Assembly: GCA_020543525.1 (NCBI GenBank) | Contig: JAHYIO010000031.1 | Span: 496,001-560,000 of the forward strand | DNA length: 64,000 nucleotides | Direction: 5' to 3' | From: Coriolopsis trogii | Taxonomy: Eukaryota > Basidiomycota > Agaricomycetes > Polyporales > Polyporaceae | In this document: piece after piece, positions 23,048-34,133 of the stretch | How positions within the stretch are numbered: position 1 is the first letter of the stretch | Layout of the letters: each line of letters opens with the position of its first letter | Translations under genes and position numbers: made by a program | The notes under the pieces: model-generated | Seen by the model: only the letters and a program-made list of their open reading frames with translations | What the model was told of the DNA's origin: nothing | The model's database searches: none

Positions 23048-25874
23048 ATGAGCGCCATCAACATGGTCGAGGAACAGCAGCTCCACCGCAAGGACTCCCA
23101 CTCCTCCGGCAGCGACTCGCTCGCAAAGGTCGATCCCACCAACGTCAACGTCTCCGACCCGGAGAAGGCCAGCGCAGCGCACCCGCACACCCACGCGGAG
23201 ATCGAGGTCGAGGAGGAGCAGACCGCGTCCTCCAAGTTCTTCGCCCGCTACCGCCCCTTCATCCTCGTCGCCCTCGCCGCCGTCATTCTCGGCTGGTGGA
23301 TCAGCTCGACGGTGCTCGAGGCCACCCGGCATCGATGGTACGCCCTTCCCCCGACTTTAAACTTTTTTTTCGCCCTCCTGCGCCCTCGCCGCCACCGGCG
23401 AGAAGGATCATGCGAGCGCGGGTCATGCGAGCGTGTCTCGATCTCCGAGTTCCGCGCGGGAGGAGCTGGTGTCACATGTGACTGACCGTATTCGTGACGC
23501 TTTCCAGGATCGTCCAGACCTTCTGGGCTTGGTTCTTCATCCTGTGAGTCTCTTTCTCTCATCGTCAAGATGGGCGTAGACGAGCCCTGGGATTCGGTCG
23601 AGCGCGTCAAACCACACGGAGACCGGATGAAACGACTCTCAAGCGTGGGTTCAGTGGACCACGCTCTATGCGCGGTCATCGGCCGCAGCTCCAGAAGGAC
23701 GAGCGAGTAGCCTTAGATTGCGGCTCAAAAATCTCGCCACTTACTCAGGGCTTAGCATATGGCCGTGTGCGCGCTATGGCAGTAAACGGAGCGCCCCACA
23801 CAGCTTGCCTCTGCCGGATGCTGGCAGCACGGGGAGAGGACTCGCCCGAGGGTTCTTTGCGCACACGTCTCAGTAAAGAAGCCTTAGCGTTGCTGCAGCT
23901 TGGGTCAGCTGTCGCGCTCGACCTCCCGCTCAGATGTACGCGTTGAAATCATCTGCTGCATGCTGACGATACCACCAGTGTCATTGCCTTCCGGTTCATC
24001 CCCAACTCCGTCGTGACGCGCCCTGTCGAGGCAGTCTGGGTCCCATGCGTCCAGACGCCGTTCTTCAAGCTCCCGTACATGGTCCGCCTCTCCATGGGCT
24101 GGCTTGCTCTCCTCGGCATCGTCTTCGGCTCCGCCTTCGGGTTCCCCCTCCTCGAGGTCAGTTCCCTCACGCTCGTCGACCACCATTGGTGGCGAAGGAC
24201 GTTGATATACGTCTGTTCAGAACACGACGTACGGAGACCGTGCGATCTCCGTCCTCGGTTTGTTCGTATTCCAGTTCTGCTTCTGGGCCACCTCTAAGCA
24301 CCGCAAGCACATTCCATGGTAAGTCGTCTTGGGGATCGAGTGCCCGAGTGGACGCTGACGGACTCGAAGGCCGACCGTCATTGTTGGTCTCGTCATCCAA
24401 CAGGCGATTGCTATGTTCGTGCTCAAGTCCGGCGCTGGATTCTCGATCTTCAAGTGGATCGCTTTCCTCGCCTCCGATTTCTTGGCCCAGGCTCTCGAGG
24501 GTGCCGCGTTCTTCTTCGACGCGGAGACCGTCGGCAAGCACTGGTTCTTCGTCAACACGGTGCGTTTATCCTTTTTGAGTCCCTCGAATGATACTGTCGC
24601 TAAGATTGATTTCATGCCCTCAGCTCTCGTCCATCATCTTCTTCATCGCGTTCGTCCAGATGATGTACTACCTCGGCGTCATGCAATGGCTCATCCGCGG
24701 CTTGTAAGTCCTGACCGCCGCTACTCCGCGTCAACCTCTGAACCCTTTCTTTCCCCTAGCGCATGGTTCTTCTTCAAGATCATGAACGTGTCCGGTGCCG
24801 AAGCCGTCGTCGCCGCCGCCTCGCCCTTCATCGGCCAGGGCGAGTCCGCCTGTCTCGTCCGGCCCTACGTGGACTACATGACCGAGTCCGAGCTGCACCT
24901 GACGATGACCTCCGGGTTCTCGACGATCGCCGGCTCGGTGCTGAGCGCATACATCGGCCTGGGGGTGCCCCCCGAGAACTTGGTCACTGCGTCGGTGATG
25001 AGTATCCCGGCGTCGATCGCGATCTCGAAGATGCGCGTTCCGGAGATGGACGAGCCTGTGACGCGTGGGCGCGTTACGGTCGACCGGGGGTACGAGAAGA
25101 ACAAGCCGGCGAATGCGCTCCATGCGTTCAGCCAGGGCGCGCTCTTCGGTCTCATCGTCGCCGGCCAGATCTTGTACGTTTCCAACCCTCTATCCAGCGG
25201 TGGCGGGACGAACAGAATGCTGACATGTCTTTGCCTTCCGATGCGCGCAGGACGAACGTGCTGACTGTCGTGTCCCTCGTCGCGTGCATCAACGGCCTGC
25301 TCACCTGGATCGGCAAGGGCTTCGGCATCCACGCGCTCACGCTCCAGCTCATCCTGCGCTACGTGTTCTACCCCGTCACGTTCTTCATCGGCGTGCCCCG
25401 GAACGAGATCTTGCGCGTCGCAGAGCTGCTCGCTACGAAGCTCGTCGAGAACGAGTTCGTCGCCTACCTCGGTGCGTCTCCAGCTCCCCCCCCCCTCCTC
25501 CCGCCCCGTAGCTCTGTTCGCGCGGATAGGCACTGACGCTGCTTGAATTGCAGAGCTCAAGGCGATCATGGAGAGCGGCAACCCGCTGTCGCAGCGGGCG
25601 TACACGATCGCGTCCTATGCGCTCTGCGGGTTCGCGAACCTGGGCTCGCTCGGGATCCAGGTCGGCGTGCTGTCCGCGCTCGCGCCGTCGCGCGCGAAGA
25701 TCATCGCGCGGATCGCGGCGTCGGCGATGGTCTGCGGCTTCATCTCGTACGTCCCTCTTTCGTCTCCTCTCCCGTCGCCGATGGGAAGGGCGTGTGGGTG
25801 TGTGTGTGTGCTGACGCGCGCGGTGGGTTTGTAGGACGCTGCAGGCGGCGGGCATCGCTGGGATGCTCGTGTGA
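23048..25874 (+). CDS. concentrative nucleoside transporter (CNT/SLC28 family)
   Basis: Ten exons (23048-23337, 23508-23543, 23979-24156, 24221-24318, 24370-24559, 24624-24703, 24760-25173, 25251-25471, 25554-25746 and 25835-25874) join in frame to 579 residues. CNT proteins use a proton or sodium gradient to take up nucleosides across the plasma membrane. A hydrophilic, His- and acid-rich N-terminus of about 75 residues precedes the first helix. The CNT core is clear: [19 protein letters not shown] followed by [19 protein letters not shown], then [18 protein letters not shown], then [19 protein letters not shown], the signature of the substrate-binding hairpins and helices. A helix-rich C-terminal half ends [16 protein letters not shown]. 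The seven short introns are 51 to 82 bp, but intron 1 is 170 bp and intron 2 is 435 bp. Family continuity from [11 protein letters not shown] to [10 protein letters not shown] shows that no exon is missing in intron 2. Confidence 0.95.
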
Positions 25875-27087
25875 GCGTGCGTTGCTGGCGCGACGTGCTG
25901 TTGTTGTCGGATGGATGTGTGTTATTATATCATATGTTATGGCCTTGGGGACGCTTCTCGCTCGCTCGCGCCGCCTATGTCTGTGTCTCAACGGGAGACG
26001 GACGGACGGACGGACGGACGGACTGGCGTGCGTGCGTGCGACGGACGAGGGGGAAGCTGGTTAGTGTACGTTACTTGGCACGACCTGTGTGTAACTGCAA
26101 AATCCTTTTTACGTAGAGCGACTCGAAATGCTAATCGCGGCTCCGTTCCTTGGACATCTGTGGTGCTTGGGCGCATGAGTACTCGGTCCGCTCACTGGCG
26201 GCCTCTCAAGCTTCGTTTCCGCTGTTTTGCGGGCTGCTGCCGCCAATGTGTAGTGGACACATGTCTCCCATCCGGTCCTCCACGTATGGACGGGCGTCTT
26301 GTAAGCGCTAGCTTGGCATGTAGCTGCTGGTCACTGATGACATACCGTTGTGAGTACTTTGGTCAGTCCGGGTCTTCATTGATCGTAGTGCTGATGTGCT
26401 ACGTTCGCCTCAGGTCTGTTCAACATCATCATCACGAATCGTCTGGCGAGAGAGGGACAAGGGTTGAGAGGTAGGTATGCGCGTGAGCGCGCAGTTCTCT
26501 CGTTCTGACATCGCTAGGGATGCGCACGTACTGCCGGGGGGGAAGGCCGATGCTAGCAGGTTTTGCCTATCAAAGGAAGGTCGGAAGGACCTGAGCTTCC
26601 TGACACCTCCTTGCAGGGCTGTAAAATGTCAAGAGCTGGCCGCTCTCCAAGGATTGTGTCGTCGTGAGTGTGTCGCTCGTCCAAGTCTCCGCAGACACTG
26701 TGAACTGACTTCCATCGGTTCACCAACAGAGTAGAGCACTGTGCTCATCACGGAGTGGCTCCCGGTCGAGGTGCTCGCGAGGGCGGCGTACGAGGAGTGG
26801 TCTTCCTGGGTGCTGGGGCCTTGAAGAGGAGTACTCCAAATGTCGTCGGGACGAGACGGTCTTGGAGTAGTATGTCATATGTTTGACAATCGTCTTATCA
26901 GGGTTTCAAGGCGCGGTAACGCGCCGCGGCTTGTTCCGAGGGAGGACTCGGAGAGCTTAACGCCCCAGTGGAGTACTACAGTACGGTCTTCTCATCGCTT
27001 GTCGCGCTGCATGTCCATTTTCGCTTGATCACTACCTACAGGGCTACCTGCCTCAGCGAAAGGCGCAACAATTCAATCCTGGGCATC
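25875..27087. other. intergenic, with a GGAC microsatellite
   Basis: No gene is recognised. A reverse-oriented GTACTGTAGTAC string lies at 26973-26984. The right end should be the promoter of the first F-box-like copy. Confidence 0.4.
25996..26024. repeat. GGAC tetranucleotide microsatellite
   Basis: About seven uninterrupted copies of GGAC are followed by a short GCGT run, in the 3' flank of the nucleoside transporter gene. Confidence 0.85.
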
Positions 27088-28724
27088 ATGTCAAGCAAGC
27101 TTGAGACTACGAGCGACTTGGTTCCGCATCCTGTTCCGGTACTCTATGCGGACAGAGTCCTTCTACTCATCTGGCAGCGATTCGACCCCCTTCACGACTC
27201 CGTGGAACGAGCGACTTGTGCGGCAGGTGCACTTGTATGTCGTTCCTGGTCTGGGCATGCATGCGAGGCCTTGTGGGCACAATTGCCCTCGGTCTTTCCT
27301 CTCTATCATATCCTCATCCCTGTGCCACCTCTTCTGCGAGCCTCGTGCATGAACGCACTATACAGCGTTCCATCCCCGGGCGGCGGTTTCAAAATGACGT
27401 CGGAAGCGATAAGCTATCTCGAGGAGCTGAATGTAAGTCCTAAGCTGATGCTTTTATGTGACCTGGTGCCGAGTCCCTGACTGCTGCAGCTTGTTCGGGA
27501 CAGGCTGATCTCCCGTGAGGACGTATAGTCCCGTTTCAGGCTTCGCGCTTCTTGGATTCGGGCCATCGAACGTTGGATGATGGATGAAGTGAGAGAGGTA
27601 CCGTTGCTCCGCTTGCTCCTCAGTCGCAATGGAGGTACAACTTTCCTTCCGTCCTTGCGGCGATTGGGATGGTTTCACAACAATGCCCTTCAGGCACTCG
27701 GTCTCCTCCCTACCCTCGTGGCACCGTCCCTCAAAAACCTCACCTTGATCACACAAGACGCCTGGGATCTCATGGACACACTGTCAGTTTTGACTACGAC
27801 AATCCTCGACTTACACTCTCTACGTTTTAGGCCGCCGCACGGCCTAGAGCTTGCAATGTGCGATTTTGCTCTCCTCCGGCAACTTAACGTGTATAAACTA
27901 CAGCCATCTGCATTGGCGAGGCCTTCTTCCCTGTATACGCTAGATTGTCATGCGATGGGCTTCGCGCAGTGTCAACCTGCGTTCCATGCTCCTCACTTGC
28001 GCAAACTGGCCGTGTCAGGCGACCGTGCGGAAGTCACGGGATTCCTGCTGTGCACACATGCCCCGTCTGTCGACCAACTCTATGTGACAGTGCAGGGGGC
28101 CTCTGGACCTAAGCATCTCGAGCTTGAGCTCGCCAATGCGGTTGTTCGCGCGCCGTTTGCTCGAAAACTGCGCAAATATGCGACGACCGTAACTGGATTC
28201 TGGGTGGACAACCGTCTCCTCCTCACTCTCTCACAGCTGCGGAGCGTCCACATATACTCATATGGGGGGCGTATACCGACGATGACGTGAGCGACCTTGC
28301 GCGCGCGTGGCCGCATCTCGAAGAGTTCGCTATCACTCACATCTTGTGTGGGATCCATTCCCCGAGGGGTAACCTCCATCACCCCCGTCCAACCCTTGCC
28401 TCCCTCACACACCTGGCACGCCACTGCCCCCGTCTGAAGCGGCTGGCGATCTGCCCGGATCAGCGTCAGCCGTTTGTGGTGCCGGAGACTGCTCCGACGC
28501 CGTGGCATCCTTTGGAGATCCTCGCGTTGGGCCAACCCTGGCCGAGATATAAGCCAGCCCTGATCCCTGGCGCTGAGGAAGAGATAGAGATCCTGATCTG
28601 CGTCCTCTTCCCGAACGCAACTCGTGGCAGGGATGAGACCAATTGGGCCGGGAGGTTACTGGAGAGCAAGCGCACATGGGCAGTTGACGGGGACGACTGC
28701 GACTGCCATAAATATGATCAGTAG
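27088..28724 (+). pseudogene. F-box-like family 1, copy A (broken by UAG and a frameshift)
   Basis: This copy has the same layout as the copies at 29124, 34134 and 45669: a short first exon (27088-27432) with an F-box-like stretch, a 57 bp intron, and a long second exon with leucine-rich-like repeats. The F-box-like part reads VPVLYADRVLLLIWQRFDP, then ATCAAGALVCRSW and ALWAQL. Thirteen codons into exon 2 there is an in-frame TAG (27526-27528), where the two intact copies and copy D have TGG in the block V/H-W-x-RFL. Further on, the frame is lost in a run of six G (28264-28269): the family motif YTDEDI continues one frame over, as YTDDDVSDLARAW. After that the C-terminal part is intact to DDCDCHKYDQ. 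It could be a dead copy, or it could make a shorter protein from a downstream ATG. Both defects are visible; their effect on expression is inferred. Confidence 0.8.
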
Positions 28725-29123
28725 ACGATGGACCATGCAACGTTTCATTGCCCATGTTCGATATTCTCAGACGTTTAATATATATCTACTGAGTCTACGT
28801 GAGTACTACTGATTGGTTCATGACGTAGGAATCGAGTACTGCTTACTGCGACGACTCAATCCACAATCATGCATGCGTTCAACAGCTTGGATCCTGCGGC
28901 AGCGCGTGCTGACATAATTGCCTGCGATGTATCATGGATAGTATCTGCAGTCTCTCATGCGGGTGTGGGCTCAGAACCTAAGTCCCGAGTCAATGAATCG
29001 CTCGAGCGCTCCAGTGTCGCACGAACATACCGGCATTCTCCGGCTGCATCACACGAAGCCGCAGTGGCTGGCTCTGATCACTTTCTCTGGCTCTCGACAT
29101 CGATGTCCTACGATCTTTGACAA
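28725..29123. other. intergenic between F-box-like copies A and B
   Basis: No gene is recognised; promoter of copy B. Confidence 0.4.
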
Positions 29124-30786
29124 ATGCACTACTCAAAGGGTTCGAAGATGCCTTGCGCAGAGATTGACTCGACACTGCACTCAGGCCCGGTTCTGTATCC
29201 TGACATCCTCGCACTAATCTTCGATAACTTCGATCCGTTGGACAAACTGGATCAGGCAGCATGTGCAGCCGGGTGTCTAGTGTGCCGCTCTTGGTCTGAG
29301 CCTGCTTGTGCTGCCTTGTGGTCACGACTTGACTGGCCCTATCCAATCTACCACATCATCCTCCCTCTGCCACATGTATTCCAGAAGCTTATCCGCCCAG
29401 ATAATGGGAAACGTGCATGGCAGGACGACGCGGAATCCTCAAGATTGATAGTTGCGAGTTACTTTGATGAACTGGAGGTCAGTTTTTGCTATATAACATA
29501 CAAATTGTGAGCCGCTCATATTAAGACTGGTACGTACGTAGGTGGTGCAGACAGACCTCGTCTCCCAAAACGAAGTATGGAAGCGGTTCCTGGAGCACGC
29601 TTCGCACGTTCGGAAGATTAGTCAAACATGGGAAGCGGGCGAGAAAGAAAGCGATTTTCTCCGTCTCCTTCTCGAACGCAACGGCAATGCCACCTTTCTC
29701 CCAGGCTTGCGTACTTTATATTGGGACGAGGGTCAATATACTCATGGTCTCCTTGTCGCCCTTGCGTCGCCCTCACTCCGAGTTCTTACCCTCAGTTTTG
29801 ATGGCGCAGATGACATAGTGCTCGATACTCGGCTGCCTCCCACACTATCCCAACTGGCTATGAAGGCGACCTCCTTGCATTGCTTGGATATCATAGCGCA
29901 TCCACTGCTCGCAGCAGAGCGCGCCGCAACAGCTCTTCCCAAGTTCGGATCACTGCGATGCCTCAAAACGTCCATAGAGCGGAATAGTCTCATGTTTCCC
30001 CCTAACCTCACCACCCTCCGATGCCTCGTGTACAACTTCGCTGCGCGCTGCGACAATGCGTACAATGCTAGTAGCCTGCGAAAGCTTATGGCCCAAGGCG
30101 ACGCTCCAAGCATTCTCGCATTCATATCCTCCCTCGTTGCCCCGCAAATAGAACAACTCTATCTAGTCACCCCGTGGACAAGAGACGCAAGAGGCCAAAA
30201 CCATACTGACGTTGTGAAAGCGATAGCGCGCTCCGCGTTCGCTCACAACCTCCGCGACTTCGCGATATGCATGTGCAAGCTGTGCAACATGGACTCCATT
30301 CGGCCCCTCCTTTCCCTCTCCAGGCTAACACAAGTTGAGATCCGAGCGGCCAATGCATCGTACACGGATGAGGATATTCTCGTCCTCGCTCGAGCGTGGC
30401 CGGATCTCGAAGAGCTCGTCCTGAACCCGTCAGCGTTGTTTTCGCAAGGACCCCAAGCCCGTCCAACCCTTGCCTGTCTGTCTCACTTTGCACGACATTG
30501 CCCTCGCCTGAAGCGTCTGGCGATCTGCGTGGACTACGACCAGCCGTTCGAGATCCCTGACAATGCGCCAACGCCGTCGCATCCCTTGGAGACACTTGGC
30601 TTGTCCCGCGCAAGGCCGGTGCCTGAAGAAGGGCTGAGCGGCGCGAGTATGACGAGGAGGATTGCAAGCCTTATATGCGTCCTCTTCCCGTACGCAAAAC
30701 GCATCGATAGTGCACCGAGGTGGTTTGCCACGCGCCGATTGGGGTCGTACTATCGGAATTGTGACTGTGTCGACCGGTATACCTGA
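29124..30786 (+). CDS. F-box-like family 1, copy B (intact)
   Basis: Two exons (29124-29477 and 29542-30786) join in frame to 532 residues. The N-terminal part reads HSGPVLYPDILALIFDNFDP (about residues 18-37), then CAAGCLVCRSWSEPACAALW (about 45-65). This matches the F-box pattern of a proline/leucine start, hydrophobic helix, LV-C-R-W and a terminal LW. F-box proteins hold targets for SCF ubiquitin ligases through Skp1. The long second exon is a run of irregular leucine-rich repeats, with family blocks FLRLLLERNGNATFLPGL, YTDEDILVLARAWPDLEELV, LACLSHFARHCPRLKRLAIC and APTPSHPLETL. It ends with the family motif DCVDRYT after NCDC. The conserved intron sits just after the F-box-like exon. A second in-frame ATG at 29148 would remove eight residues. 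Targets are unknown; the F-box assignment is by pattern. Confidence 0.8.
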
Positions 30787-31921
30787 GGCACCTCTAATGT
30801 CTGGGACCTGAGTGTCTGAGGAGGAGCTGGTGAGTCGATACTCCGGGCATGGGGTTGTTCTCTGGGCTGATCGTTGCATTAGAACGTAGGACTCCGTACC
30901 TTTGACACTGCTTGGGCACGGTTTGAGGCTCAATATGCGCGCAGCTCGCGTGTAATGTGTCACGATCACGATCGGATGGACGACGCGATTGCTCGGGTGT
31001 CCTGTGGGGGTGGTATTCGTCCTGAGCTTTCGATCCTTTTGAACATTGTCAGACAGTGACCTGTAGACTCAGGCAGGCGCACGTTAGCAGTGAACTAAGG
31101 GAATGATGGCAACTTCCATGGTCAGTAGATTGAGGATCGCGCGGCTCCTCATTGTTCATGTCGGAGCTCTTTGTGCTGTTGAAGGTATCCGTAGCTCGGA
31201 CGGCGCATCGCTACAGATCTCAAGTGATACATATCAATTAGATTACGACCGCACGAAGCTGCCAGTAATTACTCTTCGGGCTTCCTTCGACAGCAGGTTT
31301 AACATTTGCGAGGGTCCAATTCATTCAACGTCATGCGTGCCAACAGCCTCTCGCTACTTATCCAAGAATTCGGGGATACAATGAACAAGAAATCAAGAAT
31401 CAACGAGTAGGAAGAGAAGAACGCGGCACTGTATATCGCAGCACTCTCCATGTGTATGCACGGTCATGGAGCAGACGAACGGTCCGTGAGTTCAGTCTCT
31501 CCCCTATTAGAGGCATTTGAATCTTCCCTCGGCTCCTCGCCATGAACCTCGCCACCGCCCCACAGTAGCTTTCGATTGTTGTTTCCATATCGAGTCCGGT
31601 CAATTTCGTGACACCCCCTGTGCATCTTGGTGTTCACCGCCCGGAATACAGGTCCCAATCATCTCAAGACATGCTCCTGCGATACACATCTGCTTCGCTA
31701 TCCAAGTCTGCGGGGGCCAACCGTCGACGCGATGAGATTGCACTCGCCTGTGTGGCTGAACTTTTGCAGTGTTGGTTAGGTATGATTGGAAGAGGTCGCA
31801 GACAATAACACAGATGTACCGAGTCTGTCTCGCAGAACAGATAAGTCCACTAGAACCAAGGTATACAGATGCAAATCACAAGTCAGCTCATACCACCATA
31901 CGCACTCGCCCGAACATACCG
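30787..31921. other. intergenic between convergent F-box genes
   Basis: Both neighbours point towards this stretch, so it holds two 3' ends. No gene is recognised. Confidence 0.4.
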
Positions 31922-33170
31922 TCATTGGGTGATGAGTGGCAGTTCCGCGTCCTCGATCTTCAGCAGCCCCGCTGCGTGCAACATAGGCAACGCCTTCGTT
32001 GCCCCAGCCAGAATGGTCGAGTTCTCTCCATCCGACCGAGTAAACGCGAGCGTCACGCTCTCCAGGCAGAGGAACTTCTGGCACGTGAGGTGCTCGTCGA
32101 TCGCAGACCAATGGCCAAATGGGTCGTCGAAGCAAGAGATGTCTACGTGCCCCATATCGAGCACGACTCTTCTGAGCCTCCTGGACCTTAGCGGGGAAAG
32201 CAGCGCCACGCAGGGCTCGGGTCGCGCGCCTGACATCGAGAGGACCTCTAGCTCGTCAAGAGTCGCTACAGCGTTCCCGAGACTCTGCCAGTCCGGCCTT
32301 GGTAACCTGTCTGTATGCGGACACTCCGTGAATATCCTGAATGAGGACAGTGGCACTACTGGGCGTGAGGGTGGGTTTGAGAGGAGGCCACTCACCGATC
32401 ACATACAGCGGTGGCAGACCCAACTCCAACTCCTCGATACTCCGACCAACCTCCCTGAAAAAAGTGCACAAGCACTCCACCGTCCCCCACGACGAGCAGT
32501 GAGCCGACATTGCCTTAAGGCTCCCGGGATTGAGGATGCGTGCGAGGCCGTCAAGGCTGTAGTAGAGGGACTGGCTGTCCCGGAAGACAAGCTTTCTGAC
32601 GGGTACCACACCTGCACCAGGCATAGCTGCCGCAATGCCGCCACGAGGGAGGAAAACACTCCCGATCTGCAGTGTATCGACGATAAACGGAGACAGCAGC
32701 GCGTAGAGTTCAGGGAGCGCAGGTGCTTTGGAACTGTACCATCTGCAGATGTCGAGTCGCTGGATGCGCACTGGCGCACTGCCCTCCAAGTTTTGGCCAT
32801 CCGCAAGGGAGTCGGCATCAACGCGTAGATTATCGAGTGACAATTGCTTAAGGGAGGGGAGTTTGGAGAGTATGCCTATGATGGTCTCTCTCCGAATGAC
32901 AATATCGAACTTCTTGGAGACACGCGAGGTGTGCCCTTCCAACTTGAGGTGTTTGACGCACGCCGCGATTGAGGGGCGGTCGTTGAAAAACTCCTCGAGA
33001 TCTTCAAAGGCTCTTGCACGTATGCTGGCGATAGTCGCAAAGAGATGGACGAGGATGATCTCTCGCCATGACTTGCAGACGAGTGAGCATGATCTCAGCG
33101 AGTTCTTGTCTTCCTTGAGCGCGGAGAATATCAGATGGCGAAGTTCAGGAGGGAGGTACGTGTGGGCCAT
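31922..33170 (-). CDS. F-box protein, family 2, copy E
   Basis: Two exons on the minus strand (32396-33170 and 31922-32310) join to 387 residues. The F-box is at the extreme N-terminus: MAHTYLPPELRHLIFSAL (1-18), then LRSCSLVCKSWREI (about 24-38), the canonical LPxEL...IF...L...C-LVCK-WR. The remainder shows leucine-rich-like periodicity, e.g. CVKHLKLEGH, ILSKLPSLKQLSLDNLRVD and VRIQRLDICRWY, and ends LLKIEDAELPLITQ. The 85 bp intron uses donor GTGAGTGG and acceptor GCATACAG. This acceptor was chosen because it alone restores PRPDWQSLGNAVATLDELEVLS, which matches copies F and G. It would serve as a substrate adaptor of an SCF ubiquitin ligase. A TATAG string lies about 100 bp upstream on the minus strand. 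An in-frame upstream ATG exists but adds a stretch absent from the other two copies. Confidence 0.82.
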
Positions 33171-33660
33171 GGTCGCGGTGCTGTTCAATCCAAGCCTTAC
33201 AGCGAGAGCAGGAGACCAAGTGCGGCAGAAGACTAGGAAGGTGAGGTTCAGGGTGCTCGGTATTACTATATGCGGAGTTGTCCCCACGATCCTGATGCAT
33301 ACTTGTATCGGCGCTCTTCCGAGCCATCCCCAATCCTAGACTTTTTACTGCTACTGGCTGCACGCAAAACCATAGAAAAGCAACGGACATATCGGACGTG
33401 GAAGATTCAGGCCGTTGAGTTTGACGCTCAGCTGCATCGAACACACCGGTAAGGCAGGCGGTAGGCCACTATTACACTTCGAAATTCACTGGCAGTCATT
33501 CAGGGCCTGGCACGCAATCGAGAGACATACTGATTACGGTCTTCAAGCCTTGACATTCCTACTCCATGCAACGCAGGCAGGGTCGTTGCGGTGGCAGCGA
33601 AGCGGGCGCACAAGGTCTTTCCGTACAAATCCAATCGTCTGGAATCCGAGGAGAGACAAG
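33171..33660. other. intergenic between divergent F-box genes E and C
   Basis: Promoter region shared by the minus-strand copy E and the plus-strand copy C, interrupted on the right by the hAT-like element. No gene is recognised. Confidence 0.4.
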
Positions 33661-33668
33661 GACAGGTA

Positions 33669-33983
33669 TAGGGACTGGCGCGGGTATACCCGCGGGTGTC
33701 CAGGTCAAGACCCGTACTCGTACCCACGAAAAACCCGTACCCGCAGGTCGGGTACGGGTTTCTCGCGGGTACGAAGCCCAACCATGGGTTCACGGGTTTG
33801 ACCCGTACATATGCCCTCAGAACTCACCAACGAAAGGCTTAAACGCCTGGAGGGGGGAATGAAACCCGTACCCGCGCGGGTACGGGTTTTCATACGGGTC
33901 GGCCGAGAGGTACCCACACCCGTACCCGTACGGGTACGGGTATCAAAACCCGCGCGGGTCTGGCAGACCCGCGTTTTTCCCTA
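33669..33983. mobile_element. short hAT-like element, 315 bp, in the promoter of copy C
   Basis: The ends begin TAGGGA in inverted orientation and are flanked by a perfect 8 bp direct repeat, GACAGGTA (33661-33668 and 33984-33991). The interior is packed with direct and inverted copies of CGGGTACGGGT/ACCCGTACCCG, the kind of subterminal repeat that hAT transposases bind. No coding frame is present. The right end lies 150 bp before the start codon of the F-box-like gene at 34134. Confidence 0.85.
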
Positions 33984-34133
33984 GACAGGTATATGAGTAC
34001 GGCATTCCGAGTCTCCGGTTTCTCCAGACCCAACCCACTGGCATCGGCTGACTCTGAACATGACCTCTTGCTTCCGACTTCGATGAGCTCCCACCCACTG
34101 GTCTCTGGCACGATCACTGCAAGTGAAGGTCTC

